Shown here: positions 52,172-61,333 of the stretch, piece by piece
Layout of the letters: each line of letters begins with the position of its first letter
How positions within the stretch are numbered: the stretch's first letter is position 1
Assembly: GCA_947501325.1 (NCBI GenBank)
Contig: CANMVC010000001.1
Location: 1,302,001-1,366,000, forward strand
Source of the DNA: an uncultured Sphingomonadaceae bacterium
GTDB lineage: Bacteria > Pseudomonadota > Alphaproteobacteria > Sphingomonadales > Sphingomonadaceae
Direction of reading: 5' to 3'
DNA: 64,000 bases
Made by a program: the position numbers and the translations under genes
The notes under the pieces: model-generated
The model's input: only the letters and a program-made list of their open reading frames with translations
Database searches by the model: none
Told to the model about the DNA's origin: nothing

Positions 52172-53719
52172 TTATTGATCTTTCCCGTTTCTGATCTGCT
52201 CATCCAGCCATCGCGCCGCCTGTCTGGGCGATTGCTTGTCCGCTTCACGGTCGACTTTATAGTTCGCCTCTCGCATATTTTCCACCGTAATTGCACCGAC
52301 CAGAGGTTTGATTGCGTTCATAAATATCTCATCTCCGCTGCGCCGTGGAGCAACCAATATCATTGCGTCGTAAGAGGGCACCGCGCCCTTGGTGTCTTCC
52401 AATACGACAAAGCCATTGGCCGCGATCCTTCCGTCTGAGGAAAAGGCTGAAATCACATCGACTTCCCCGCTCGATAATGCGGGATACATGAAGGTCGGAT
52501 TAAACGAACGCGCTTCTTTGAATTGAATAGGATAAGCCGCCTTGACCATCGCCCATTCCGGCCGTTCGAGAAATTCGAGATCCGTGCCGAACGCAAAATC
52601 AGACGACACGCGGGCGAGGTCATCCAGCGTCTCAAGCTTTTTGCTGTCCGCATCTTCAGGACGCACAGCAAAGGCATAGGTGTTTTCAAATCCCAAGGCG
52701 CCGAGCATCGTCACGCCATGTTCGGACGCGCTCCATTTCGCGATTTCCTCCACCATTTCATCGGCAGGTACCGTATCGGTGCGCTTCATCTGGTTGGTCC
52801 AGATGGTGCCGGAATAATCGACGTAGATATCAATATCATTGGCAGCGACCGCCTGAAACACGACTGCTGAACCCAAGCCGTCTTGATAGCGCACTTCATA
52901 ACCGGCTTCCTCAAGCCGGGAACCGATCAGGCGCGCCAATATGAATTGTTCGGAGAATCCCTTTGCGCCGATCACGACGACATCATCGCGCGCAGCCAGC
53001 ATCGGCAACAGCGCGATGGCCAAACCGATGCCAATGACCGCCGTGCTGCCCCATGCCATGACCTTTCGCCGTTCCCGGATACCCCGCTCGACCAGACCGA
53101 GCAGCAGATCGACGATGATCGCCAGCCCCGCAGAGGCAAAACATCCCGTGAGAACCAATGTCCAGTTTTGCGTTTGCAGGCCGGCAAAGATCAGATCTCC
53201 CAGACTGGCCTGCCCCACCGTCGTGGACAATGTTGCAGCGCCGATAGTCCAAACAGCCGCTGTCCGGATACCGGCCATGATCGTGGGCGCAGCCAAAGGC
53301 GCTTCAACCAGACGCAGCTTTTGTGCTGCCGTCATACCAAGCCCGTCTGCGGCCTGCCTTGCGGCCGGCGGCACACCGGTCAGTCCGGTGACCGCATTGC
53401 GTAATATGGGCAACAGCGCGTAGAGCGTAAGCGCCAGCAGCGCCGGCAAAAAGCCAAGCGCCGATATCTCGCCGCCCAGCAAGGCCGATAGCCCGAGCAG
53501 AACCGGATAGAACAGCGCGAGCAAGGCCAGTGCCGGGATGGTCTGGACCAGACTCGCAAACCCCAAAATTACCGCCGCCACTCTCGGTGCGCGTGCTGCC
53601 CAGATGGCCAGCGGCAAACACAACGCCATGGCGAGCAGCAATGCCGAAAAACTAAGCTGCACATGGGCTGCCAGCAATTCGGGCACCCGCGCAAAGGCCT
53701 GTTGCCATGCCTCTGTCAC
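52172..53719 (-). CDS. ABC importer permease fused to substrate-binding domain (OpuB/EgtU-type)
   Basis: 515 residues. The first ~210 form the BPD-type permease, with the EAA-like loop GLGMTAAQKLRLVEAPLA and about six helices. A linking helix is followed by a periplasmic glycine-betaine-type binding domain (VVIGAKGFSEQFILARLIG, then YVDYSGTIWTNQM). Fused proteins of this kind import betaine, choline, carnitine or ergothioneine. The ligand cannot be told from sequence alone. It overlaps the ATPase gene by four bases. Confidence 0.88.
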   Translation of the reverse strand: MTEAWQQAFARVPELLAAHVQLSFSALLLAMALCLPLAIWAARAPRVAAVILGFASLVQTIPALALLALFYPVLLGLSALLGGEISALGFLPALLALTLYALLPILRNAVTGLTGVPPAARQAADGLGMTAAQKLRLVEAPLAAPTIMAGIRTAAVWTIGAATLSTTVGQASLGDLIFAGLQTQNWTLVLTGCFASAGLAIIVDLLLGLVERGIRERRKVMAWGSTAVIGIGLAIALLPMLAARDDVVVIGAKGFSEQFILARLIGSRLEEAGYEVRYQDGLGSAVVFQAVAANDIDIYVDYSGTIWTNQMKRTDTVPADEMVEEIAKWSASEHGVTMLGALGFENTYAFAVRPEDADSKKLETLDDLARVSSDFAFGTDLEFLERPEWAMVKAAYPIQFKEARSFNPTFMYPALSSGEVDVISAFSSDGRIAANGFVVLEDTKGAVPSYDAMILVAPRRSGDEIFMNAIKPLVGAITVENMREANYKVDREADKQSPRQAARWLDEQIRNGKDQ

Positions 53720-54546
53720 GCCTTTTTCGCTCCGTCTTTTTTGCTCAGCGCGATGAGATGCGCCGCCTGCGCGCGCGGGACAGCAACCAGGGCTTCGGCT
53801 TCATCGCCAACATCGCCCGACAATAGTTCCGCTGGCGTCGCATCCGCCTTGATCTGCCCGTCTTCCATGACCAATATCCGATCGGCAAGATAGAGCGCCT
53901 CTGCCATATCGTGGGTGACGATGATCGTCGTCAGCCCCAGTTTGTCATGCAACGCCTTATATTGACCGGCCAGACTATCGCGCGTCACCGGGTCCAGCGC
54001 GCCGAAAGGTTCGTCCATCAGCATCAATCCCGGCCGGGTTGCAAGGGCGCGCGCAACGCCGACACGTTGCTGCTGCCCGCCACTTAACTGATGCGGCATT
54101 CGGGTCGCCATCTCCTGCGGCAATTCGACCAATTCCAGCAGTTCGGCGACGCGCTCGCTGCGCCCCTCCTTTTCGCCAGCCAGCTCCAGACCGATAGCGA
54201 TATTGCGCGATATAGTCATGTGCGGGAAAAGACCGATATTCTGGAACACATAACCGATCCGGCGGCGCAAGATATGGGGATCAATCGCTTTGACATTATC
54301 ATCCGCAATCAAGACCTCTCCCGCTGTCGGGTCTGTCAGCCGGTTGATCATTTTCAACAAGGTGGATTTGCCGGAACCGGAGAGACCAACGAGCGCAACA
54401 AAGCTACCGGCCCCGATCTCCAGCGATATGTCGTCCACGGCGGTGATGGCACCATAAGTGCGCCTGACATTTTGCAGACTGATCGCTGGACCGGAGGCGG
54501 AAGGGCTTGAAATCATTGTCGCTACTATTGGCCAGCTTTCCCCCAT
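53716..54546 (-). CDS. ABC importer ATP-binding protein (OpuA/EgtV-type)
   Basis: 276 residues. Walker A is GLSGSGKST, the signature is LSGGQQQRVGVARAL, Walker B is LMLMDEPFGALDPVT, and the switch His is in IIVTHDMAEAL. It energises the fused permease encoded downstream. It lacks the C-terminal CBS pair found in osmoregulated OpuA, so simple osmotic gating is less likely. The start may instead be an ATG ten codons later. Confidence 0.9.
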   Translation of the reverse strand: MGESWPIVATMISSPSASGPAISLQNVRRTYGAITAVDDISLEIGAGSFVALVGLSGSGKSTLLKMINRLTDPTAGEVLIADDNVKAIDPHILRRRIGYVFQNIGLFPHMTISRNIAIGLELAGEKEGRSERVAELLELVELPQEMATRMPHQLSGGQQQRVGVARALATRPGLMLMDEPFGALDPVTRDSLAGQYKALHDKLGLTTIIVTHDMAEALYLADRILVMEDGQIKADATPAELLSGDVGDEAEALVAVPRAQAAHLIALSKKDGAKKA

Positions 54547-54633
54547 ATGTCCAATCGCTCTTGACCTGATGCGGAAAAACCGCTCGAATAAACATCAATG
54601 TCAATAAGACAATGAAAAAGGGCGAGGACGATC

Positions 54634-55467
54634 ATGGCATATCAGAGCGGACAGAAATCTATATTCATCACTGGCGGCGCATCCGGGTTGGGGCGTGAGG
54701 TTGCTCGCTATTTCGCAGGCAAAGGCTGGTTTATCGGTATTGCCGATATCAACGATACCGGCATGTCTGAAACCGCAGCACTGTTACCCGAAGGCCAAAG
54801 CTCGATCCACAAGCTGGATGTCACAGACCGCGCCAACTGGAAATCCGCAGTTGCCGATTTCGGCGAACTGACCGGCGGCACGATGAACGTGCTGTTCAAC
54901 AATGCCGGCATTGGTGAAGGCGGCCCGATTCAGGAGATGACCGACGAGGATATCGACCTGATGATCGCGATTAATTTCACCGGCTGTATCAGCGGCACGC
55001 GGGCCTGTTTCGAAATGCTGAAAAACACACCGGACAGCTGCGTGCTCTACACAGCATCAGCTGCGGGGATATATGGTGTCGCCGACCTCAGCGTCTACAG
55101 CGCCACCAAGTTTGCGGTACGCGGCCTTGCAGAATCACATGATCTGGAATTCAATAAATATGGCATCAAGTCCCGATCATTGATGCCCGGCTTTGTGGAT
55201 ACCAACATCATCTCGGATGTGGTGGAAGGCACCAATCAAACCGGCAAAGAGCGGCTCGAAGAAAGCGGTGTACTCGTCAGCCCGGTATCGATTATCGGTC
55301 CGGCAGCATGGGAAGCCGTTCACGGCAAAAAGGTCCATACGCCAGTCAATAAAATGGCGAAACAATTGGCCTTTGCTGCCCGTTGGATGCCCGGCCGCTT
55401 GCGCAAACAATCTGTCGAGCTAGCCGATCTCGGCAATGTTCTGGCTGGCGCGGATCCGAAAAACTAG
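54634..55467 (+). CDS. Short-chain dehydrogenase/reductase (SDR)
   Basis: 277 residues. Motifs are [17 protein letters not shown] for the cofactor, [11 protein letters not shown], and the catalytic [10 protein letters not shown]. The C-terminal extension ([17 protein letters not shown]) is typical of a sphingomonad SDR group of unknown substrate. Its last four bases overlap the convergent phhB end. Confidence 0.85.
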   Translation: MAYQSGQKSIFITGGASGLGREVARYFAGKGWFIGIADINDTGMSETAALLPEGQSSIHKLDVTDRANWKSAVADFGELTGGTMNVLFNNAGIGEGGPIQEMTDEDIDLMIAINFTGCISGTRACFEMLKNTPDSCVLYTASAAGIYGVADLSVYSATKFAVRGLAESHDLEFNKYGIKSRSLMPGFVDTNIISDVVEGTNQTGKERLEESGVLVSPVSIIGPAAWEAVHGKKVHTPVNKMAKQLAFAARWMPGRLRKQSVELADLGNVLAGADPKN

Positions 55468-55760
55468 AGGATATCCTCAATCACTTGCGCCAAATCTATG
55501 TCGCGCTGTGACAATCCGCCATTCTCACCCGCATCATGCGTGGTCAGGGTGATTTCGACATTATTGTAAACATTGGACCACTCCGGGTGATGATCGGCTT
55601 TTTCGGCATGCAACGCCACCCGGGTCATGAATGCGAAGGCTTCGGTAAAATCGCCAAATTTAAACTTCCGGCCAATAGCATCTCGCTCGCTGTCATAGGT
55701 CCAGTCGGATAGCTGGGCCAAAGCGGCTTTCCGATCGGCTTCATTTAAGGCTGCAACCAT
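55464..55760 (-). CDS. phhB: 4a-hydroxytetrahydrobiopterin dehydratase
   Basis: 98 residues, the family length. The active-site motif is [24 protein letters not shown], with three conserved His and a Trp. It dehydrates the carbinolamine made by phenylalanine hydroxylase and so supports Phe-to-Tyr conversion. The hydroxylase gene is not in the window. Hpd and FAH genes about 6 kb away act downstream in the same pathway. Confidence 0.93.
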   Translation of the reverse strand: MVAALNEADRKAALAQLSDWTYDSERDAIGRKFKFGDFTEAFAFMTRVALHAEKADHHPEWSNVYNNVEITLTTHDAGENGGLSQRDIDLAQVIEDIL

Positions 55761-55814
55761 AATTCGATACTCCTGACTTGGCTTTACTGCCGTTTCATGG
55801 CTTAAGTCTCTCCC

Positions 55815-56453
55815 ATGAACGAAGGGGCGTCAACCAAAATGCGGGATCAAGCGAGCGATAGCCTGCGCGCCCAGACCCTGTCATGCGTGCGCGGCGACAA
55901 ATTGCTCTTCCGCGATTTGAACTTTGCCCTGGCTCCCGGTCAGGCCGGACTGGTTACAGGGTCCAATGGCGTCGGTAAATCCAGCCTGCTGCGATTAATT
56001 GCCGGATTGCTCGAGCCATTTTCCGGTTCGATCCATAAACCGGCCGCAACAGCATTATGCGACGACCGCATGGCACTGGACGAAAATCTGTCGCTGCAAC
56101 ACGCGCTGCGTTTCTGGGCCCGACTGGATGGTCAGTCGGAAAATGATTGCACAGCTGCCATCGCTGCTGCGGGCATGGACCATTTGGCGGAGGTTCCGAT
56201 CCGCTATTTCTCAACCGGCCAGCGCCAGCGTGCGCGCCTGGCGCGGACCTTTCTGTCGCATGCCAATTTGTGGTTGCTGGATGAACCCGCCAATGGACTG
56301 GACAAAGCCTCGGTCATATTATTGGGTCAGACTTTGCAAACCCATCTGGATCGTGGCGGGATGATATTGGCGGCCAGCCATATTGCCTTGCCGATCACCT
56401 TCGACTTGAACCTTGAATTGGCTACGATCGAACAATTGGAGACCCCGCTATGA
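55815..56453 (+). CDS. ccmA: Heme exporter ATP-binding protein CcmA
   Basis: 212 residues. Walker A is GSNGVGKSS (49-57), the signature region is [17 protein letters not shown], and Walker B is [15 protein letters not shown]. With CcmB, CcmC and CcmD it releases heme-loaded CcmE for cytochrome c maturation. It overlaps ccmB by four bases. Confidence 0.9.
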   Translation: MNEGASTKMRDQASDSLRAQTLSCVRGDKLLFRDLNFALAPGQAGLVTGSNGVGKSSLLRLIAGLLEPFSGSIHKPAATALCDDRMALDENLSLQHALRFWARLDGQSENDCTAAIAAAGMDHLAEVPIRYFSTGQRQRARLARTFLSHANLWLLDEPANGLDKASVILLGQTLQTHLDRGGMILAASHIALPITFDLNLELATIEQLETPL

Positions 56454-57100
56454 TGGGCGTGCTCAAAAGCCTGATCTGGCGCGACGTGCGGCAAAGCTAT
56501 TCCAGCGGCGGGACCTGGCTGCCGGTAATCTTCTATCTGTCGGTAGCGACTTTGTTCCCCTTTGCCGTCGGCCCGGATCGCGATTTGCTGTTCCAAACCG
56601 GCGGCGGGATATTGTGGATCGCCGCCCTGCTCGCAACCTTGCTACCGCTGGACCGGCTCGTGCAGCCGGATCTCGACAATGGCCTCTATGATCAACTGCT
56701 GGTGCGCGGAATTACCGACGAGCTTATTGCCTTTGCCCGGCTGATCTCACACTGGCTCGCCTTTGGGCCGCCTTTACTGTTTGCGGCGTTGCTCGCTAGC
56801 GGTCTGATGGGTCTCGAAGGACCGCCGCTGGTCACGCTGCTGGCGAGCCTTGCCATTGCAACGCCCGCCCTGGCCGGACTGGCCGTCATGATTGCAGCCC
56901 TTACCGCTGGCCTGAAAGGCGCGGGCGCTCTGGGCGGCCTGTTGCTGGTGCCCCTCGCCATCCCCTTGCTGATTTTCGGCGCTGGCAGTCTCGCCGATCA
57001 AAGCGGCAGTGCGCTGCTGTTCCTGAGCGCTGTATCGCTTTTACTGGTCGCGATTACGCCATTTGCGGCCGGTGCCGCACTGAAGGCGGTGAGAGAGTAA
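56450..57100 (+). CDS. ccmB: Heme exporter permease CcmB
   Basis: 216 residues with six transmembrane helices. The start is SLIWRDVRQSYSSGGTWLPVIFYL, and LLLVPLAIPLLIFGAGS lies in the second half, as in CcmB. It partners CcmA. No ccmC or other ccm genes follow; the next gene is ribB, so the rest of system I must lie elsewhere. Confidence 0.9.
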   Translation: MMGVLKSLIWRDVRQSYSSGGTWLPVIFYLSVATLFPFAVGPDRDLLFQTGGGILWIAALLATLLPLDRLVQPDLDNGLYDQLLVRGITDELIAFARLISHWLAFGPPLLFAALLASGLMGLEGPPLVTLLASLAIATPALAGLAVMIAALTAGLKGAGALGGLLLVPLAIPLLIFGAGSLADQSGSALLFLSAVSLLLVAITPFAAGAALKAVRE

Positions 57101-57280
57101 AGCGCGAGTGCGGAACCAATAGGGCTTTCCTACACGACGAGGCCTGTGGTAAATAGCAGCATGGTTATCCTGCCCATCGCCCCTGCATCACATTCTGTTC
57201 TATCCGCGGAGAGAAGTGCGATATTTTTTCGGCCGATTCAGCGTCGAAACTGTCGAAACTCACGCCAACAAGCCCGATCC

Positions 57281-57299
57281 TATCACATTTGATGTGATA
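57281..57299. promoter_or_regulatory. Palindrome 1 upstream of ribB
   Basis: TATCACATTTGATGTGATA is a perfect 8-bp inverted repeat with a 3-base centre. It lies about 69 bases before the ribB start and shares ATCACA...TGTGAT with a second palindrome 13 bases downstream. It looks like one of two binding sites for a dimeric regulator. Confidence 0.6.
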
Positions 57300-57312
57300 T
57301 AGCTCTAGACTC

Positions 57313-57330
57313 ATCACATTACAGTGTGAT
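57313..57330. promoter_or_regulatory. Palindrome 2 upstream of ribB
   Basis: ATCACATTACAGTGTGAT has 6-bp arms around six central bases. Its centre lies about 31 bases from that of palindrome 1, roughly three helical turns, so two dimers could bind the same DNA face. No FMN riboswitch pattern was recognised in this leader. Confidence 0.6.
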
Positions 57331-57367
57331 AGTGGCCGCACAACACAAAGCAGATAGAGGCCATCCC

Positions 57368-58675
57368 ATGAGCAAGATATTGATAGAACAACTGACCGAC
57401 CTGATTGATTCGGGCAAGGAAACCCGTGCCGGCTTGGCGCGTGCGGCAGGTCTTCATGCGAATAGCTTGCGCGCTTTGGGGCAGCCGGACTGGAACCCGA
57501 CTGCCGAAACGCTGGGCAAGCTGGAAACCTATCTAGCGCGCGGCGGCAGCGGCGTGATGGCGACAGCCGAAGAGATTATCAACGAAGCGCGCAATGGCCG
57601 CATGTATATCCTGGTGGACGACGAAGACCGGGAAAATGAAGGTGATCTGATCATCCCGGCGCAAATGGCGACGCCCGATGCAATCAACTTCATGGCTAAA
57701 TATGGTCGTGGTCTGATCTGTCTGGCCATGGCAAAGGATCGGGTGGAAGAACTGGGTCTCGACATGATGAGCCAGAATAACCGCACGGCCCATGAAACTG
57801 CGTTCACGATCTCGATTGAAGCACGCGAAGGCGTGACGACCGGTATCTCCGCCGCCGACCGCGCGCGCACCGTCGCGGTGGCGATTGATGGTACCAAGGG
57901 CAAGAGCGAGATTGTGACCCCCGGTCATGTCTTCCCGTTACAAGCGCGCAACGGCGGCGTGCTGGTGCGTGCAGGCCATACCGAAGCGGCGGTCGATGTG
58001 TCGCGTCTCGCCGGGCTTAATCCATCTGGCGTGATCTGCGAGATCATGAAAGATGATGGCGAGATGGCGCGGCTTGATGATCTCATCGAATTTGCCCAAC
58101 ATCATGGCATGAAAATCGGCACGATCCGGGATCTGATCGCCTATCGCCTGCGCCATGACCATCTCGCGCAAAAACGGGCCGAAGCTACGTTCGAAAGCCG
58201 CTGGGGCGGCGAGTGGAAGGCGATTACCTTTTTTAACACGGCGACCGAATCCGAGCAGATCGTCCTGCAAAAAGGCCATGTCGATCCGGACAGTCCGACA
58301 TTGGTGCGCATGCATGCCACCGCGATTTTCAACGATGTATTTGGCAAGACCGGGGCACATTCCGGTACCTTGGCGGAATCGATGAAGATTATCGGCGAGG
58401 CCGGCTCCGGCATCATCGTGTTTATCAGCCCGCGCATACCGGATTTCTATTCCCGCCAGGTCGCACGCCTGAAAGGCGAGAAGCCTGCGGATATGGATCA
58501 GCTGCGTGACTATGGCGTCGGCGCTCAGATTCTCACGGAACTTGGGGTGAGCGACATGGAGTTGCTGTCGAATACCAGCCATGACTTGGTCGGCCTGGAT
58601 GCTTATGGTCTGCGTATTGTCGGACAGCGGGCGATACCCACCGGCGATGCGACCAAAGAATTGGAGACGGTATAA
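57368..58675 (+). CDS. ribB: 3,4-dihydroxy-2-butanone 4-phosphate synthase with N-terminal HTH and degenerate RibA domain
   Basis: 435 residues from [10 protein letters not shown], with GAGG seven bases before ATG. Residues 10-57 look like a helix-turn-helix ([20 protein letters not shown]). RibB proper starts near 62 with the acidic loop [10 protein letters not shown] (84-93) and TGISAADRA. The C-terminal ~170 residues follow the GTP cyclohydrolase II fold, but the zinc Cys triad is absent ([13 protein letters not shown]), so that activity is unlikely. The enzyme makes the four-carbon precursor of lumazine from ribulose 5-phosphate. ribH follows with a 1-base overlap. Confidence 0.9.
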   Translation: MSKILIEQLTDLIDSGKETRAGLARAAGLHANSLRALGQPDWNPTAETLGKLETYLARGGSGVMATAEEIINEARNGRMYILVDDEDRENEGDLIIPAQMATPDAINFMAKYGRGLICLAMAKDRVEELGLDMMSQNNRTAHETAFTISIEAREGVTTGISAADRARTVAVAIDGTKGKSEIVTPGHVFPLQARNGGVLVRAGHTEAAVDVSRLAGLNPSGVICEIMKDDGEMARLDDLIEFAQHHGMKIGTIRDLIAYRLRHDHLAQKRAEATFESRWGGEWKAITFFNTATESEQIVLQKGHVDPDSPTLVRMHATAIFNDVFGKTGAHSGTLAESMKIIGEAGSGIIVFISPRIPDFYSRQVARLKGEKPADMDQLRDYGVGAQILTELGVSDMELLSNTSHDLVGLDAYGLRIVGQRAIPTGDATKELETV

Positions 58676-59097
58676 TGGCTAAATTTCTCATCGTCGAAGC
58701 GCGTTTCTATGACCATCTCAATGATATGCTGCTCGACGGCGCAAAGGCGGCGCTCGACGCCGCCGGTCATGCGCACGAATCGCTGACCGTTCCCGGTGCA
58801 TTGGAAATACCGGGCGCCATTTCCATGGCGATAGATAGCGGCCAGTTTGACGGCTTTGTCGCACTAGGCGTCGTGTTGCGCGGAGAAACCTATCATTTCG
58901 AAATTGTCTCCAACGAAAGCGCGCGCGGCATCATGGCGCTGACACTCGATGGAGCAGCGGTCGGCAACGGCATTATTACGGTCGAGAATGAAGCCCAGGC
59001 TTTGGCGCGAGCCGACAAGAGTCAGAAAGACAAAGGCGGAGAAGCGGCCAAGGCGGCTATTGCCATATATGAACTGGGACAGCGATTTGCAGACTAA
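58675..59097 (+). CDS. ribH: 6,7-dimethyl-8-ribityllumazine synthase
   Basis: 140 residues. Motifs are [19 protein letters not shown], the [10 protein letters not shown] loop, [20 protein letters not shown] with the catalytic His, and [12 protein letters not shown]. It condenses the ribB product with the pyrimidine intermediate to lumazine, the last step before riboflavin synthase. Its ATG shares the last base of the ribB TAA. Confidence 0.95.
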   Translation: MAKFLIVEARFYDHLNDMLLDGAKAALDAAGHAHESLTVPGALEIPGAISMAIDSGQFDGFVALGVVLRGETYHFEIVSNESARGIMALTLDGAAVGNGIITVENEAQALARADKSQKDKGGEAAKAAIAIYELGQRFAD

Positions 59098-59130
59098 GCC
59101 GGGTTGAGATCAGGTTTCTGGAAAATTGCC

Positions 59131-59159
59131 TTGACAACTAAACATTAGTGAACTAAATA
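59131..59159 (+). promoter_or_regulatory. Promoter of the marR-like gene with overlapping inverted repeat
   Basis: TTGACA, a 17-base spacer, then TAAATA. The spacer contains CTAAACATTAG, an inverted repeat suited to MarR autoregulation. Transcription should begin about six bases before the ATG, giving an almost leaderless message. Confidence 0.55.
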
Positions 59160-59171
59160 TTAAGACACTAA

Positions 59172-59705
59172 ATGATTGAAAGCGAAACACATATAGCTAC
59201 AACCGATCGGCATCCTATTGCTGCAGCAAGCAGCCAAGCCGATAAGGTGCTGACCAGCTTGCGGCAGATCATCCGGGCTATTGATGTACAGTCTAACAAA
59301 CTGTCTCGGGAAACCGGACTGACGACACCGCAACATATTGTCTTGAAAGCGGTCAATGAGCTTGGTGAAGTGACTACCCGCCAGATTTCCCAACATATCA
59401 GTCTCAGTCAGCCGACCGTAACGCTGATGTTCGATAATCTCGAGAAACGCGGTCTGGTGGAGCGCTATCGCAGTACCACTGACAAACGCATTGTACATTC
59501 CCGGTTGACGGAACAGGGACAAGCGGCACTGGACGCTGCACCGCCGTTGCTACAAGACCATTTTCTTGCCAAATTCGGTGATCTGTCCGCAGATCGCCGC
59601 AACGATATTCTCTCCGCGCTGACTGACGTCGCGCGGATGATGGGGGCCGATGAGCTAGACGCATCGCCGGTCCTGACAATAGCATCTCCGCCCACTCCAC
59701 AGTGA
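59172..59705 (+). CDS. MarR-family transcriptional regulator
   Basis: 177 residues. The winged helix-turn-helix is VTTRQISQHISLSQPTVTLMFDNLEKRGLVER, with the wing YRSTTDKRIVHSRLTEQG. It probably represses its own promoter and perhaps nearby dps. No ribosome site is seen before ATG, in line with a very short leader. Confidence 0.87.
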   Translation: MIESETHIATTDRHPIAAASSQADKVLTSLRQIIRAIDVQSNKLSRETGLTTPQHIVLKAVNELGEVTTRQISQHISLSQPTVTLMFDNLEKRGLVERYRSTTDKRIVHSRLTEQGQAALDAAPPLLQDHFLAKFGDLSADRRNDILSALTDVARMMGADELDASPVLTIASPPTPQ

Positions 59706-59810
59706 GCATATTGGCCAGTTGACCAGCGGCCCGACGATGCAAGATGCGTCATAAACCCAATTGCAGCGCTCCGCTAAGCGTATGAGCGAGCAGAATGAAA
59801 GGACTAGACT

Positions 59811-60308
59811 ATGACAACCACTATTAACAAAACCGACATTCGCGAAATGAACACTGACCTGAAGCGCGACGATCGCGTGGAAATGGCAGAGAAACTCGGC
59901 GAAGTGCTGGCCTCAACCTATGTGCTCTATCAGAAGACACAATCTGTGCACTGGAACGTGACCGGACCGATGTTTGTCAGCGTCCACAAGATGACGGAAG
60001 CTCAATATGAAGATCTTGCAGAATCCATCGATGACCTCGCCGAAAGGATTCGGGCACTGGGCGCGAAAACCCCTGTAGGCCTGTCGACATATATTAATTC
60101 GAGCGCCATTGATGATCAGACCGAATGGGGTGACGTCGATGCGATGCTGAGACAGCTATCAAGCGACAACCTGGCGGTAGCGGACCAAATGCGGGAATTT
60201 GTGAAAACCGCAGAGAAGGCGAATGACGTATTTACCGCCGATCTGTTGACATCACGGATTGGTGCACTGGAAGAAGCATCCTGGATGCTGTCGGCCAGCC
60301 TGTCATAA
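59811..60308 (+). CDS. dps: Dps-family DNA-protecting ferritin
   Basis: 165 residues. The ferroxidase-site motif VLYQKTQSVHWNVTGPMFVSVHKMTEAQYED is followed by the conserved AESIDDLAERIRALG. It stores iron and protects DNA against oxidative damage as a dodecamer in the cytoplasm. GAAAGGA lies before the ATG. It stands 105 bases after the marR-like gene on the same strand. Confidence 0.92.
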   Translation: MTTTINKTDIREMNTDLKRDDRVEMAEKLGEVLASTYVLYQKTQSVHWNVTGPMFVSVHKMTEAQYEDLAESIDDLAERIRALGAKTPVGLSTYINSSAIDDQTEWGDVDAMLRQLSSDNLAVADQMREFVKTAEKANDVFTADLLTSRIGALEEASWMLSASLS

Positions 60309-60392
60309 GGCAGCGTATAAAGGGGTGATGCGAGATTAAATCGCATTAACGTTGACGACATTTAGCACCGACTAACCGTACACCGTCTCTGC

Positions 60393-61208
60393 CTATTCGG
60401 CGGAGGCGGTTTTTTCGGTGCGCATCTCCGCTACTTCCCGGCGCAATCCGCGTATTTCGTCCAATATGATATCACGCTGGGCGCTCTGTTCTTCGTCGGC
60501 CTCTTCGTGCATCGCATTGACAATAATCGCGATGAAGAGGTTGAGCACAACAAAAGACGTGACCAGAACAAACGGCACAAAAAAGGCCCAAGCCCAAGGA
60601 TAAACTTCCATAATCGGGCGGACAATGCCCATTGACCAGCTTTCCAGTGTCATAATCTGAAACAGCGAATAAAGGGATGCGCCGACAGAACCGAACCATT
60701 CGGGAAAGGCACCGCCGAATAGTTTGGTGGCCATGACCGATGCGACATAGAATATCAGGCTTAACAGCAAGATTACCGAGCCCATGGACGGAATTGCCGA
60801 CAGCAGTCCCTGCACCACCTGCCGCATCTTCGGCATCGCTGATATCAGACGGAATGCTCGCAAGATCCGTAGCGCTCGCAGCACTGCGAAACTGCCCCCC
60901 AAGGGTAGCAGCGCCGCCGAGACGATCACAAAGTCAAAGATGTTCCAGCCGCTGCGAAAAAAGCCCAGACGATAAACCATCAGCTTCAGGATGATCTCGA
61001 CAACGAAAATCGTGATTGCAATATCGTCGAGAAGGTGCAGCGTTGGCCCGATCCTGTTCATCAGATAAGAGGAGGTTTCCATCCCGATAATCACCGCGTT
61101 GACGACAATCACCGTTAGAATGGCATTCTGAAACAAAGCCGACTCAATAAACTGTCTTATTTTCTCAATCACCACCCGGACCCTCTGCGATAATCCAATC
61201 ATTGGCAT
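60393..61208 (-). CDS. Bacterial voltage-gated sodium channel (BacNav)
   Basis: 271 residues, the usual length, with six transmembrane helices. S4 carries arginines at three-residue spacing (LRALRILRAFRL, Arg111, 114, 117 and 120). The selectivity filter is TLESWSM at 187-193, as in NavAb and NavMs. The C-terminal tail after S6 is a coiled coil (ILDEIRGLRREVAEM), as in the tetramerising domain. It should open on depolarisation and pass sodium through the inner membrane. It stands alone. Confidence 0.93.
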   Translation of the reverse strand: MPMIGLSQRVRVVIEKIRQFIESALFQNAILTVIVVNAVIIGMETSSYLMNRIGPTLHLLDDIAITIFVVEIILKLMVYRLGFFRSGWNIFDFVIVSAALLPLGGSFAVLRALRILRAFRLISAMPKMRQVVQGLLSAIPSMGSVILLLSLIFYVASVMATKLFGGAFPEWFGSVGASLYSLFQIMTLESWSMGIVRPIMEVYPWAWAFFVPFVLVTSFVVLNLFIAIIVNAMHEEADEEQSAQRDIILDEIRGLRREVAEMRTEKTASAE

Positions 61209-61278
61209 GTGGCGCTTTCCGCCTTGGTGATCAAGTAATGATGTGATGCGTAGGTCCGGTTCGCGGCAGCGCGCATGA

Positions 61279-61312
61279 AAAAGGGGAGCCGAAACAACCC
61301 GGCTCCCCTTTT
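61279..61312 (-). terminator. Rho-independent terminator behind the DJ-1/PfpI gene
   Basis: AAAAGGGGAGCCG and CGGCTCCCCTTTT form a perfect 13-bp stem with loop AAACAACC, followed on the minus strand by further T residues. It lies 22 bases after the stop. Confidence 0.9.
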
Positions 61313-61333
61313 GATTTTGCTATAATGGCAATG

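Noticed and set aside
57281-57330. Palindromes before ribB considered as CRP sites
   Set aside because: The half-sites are in the opposite order (TCACA first, then TGTGA) and one spacing is five bases, unlike the CRP consensus TGTGA-N6-TCACA.
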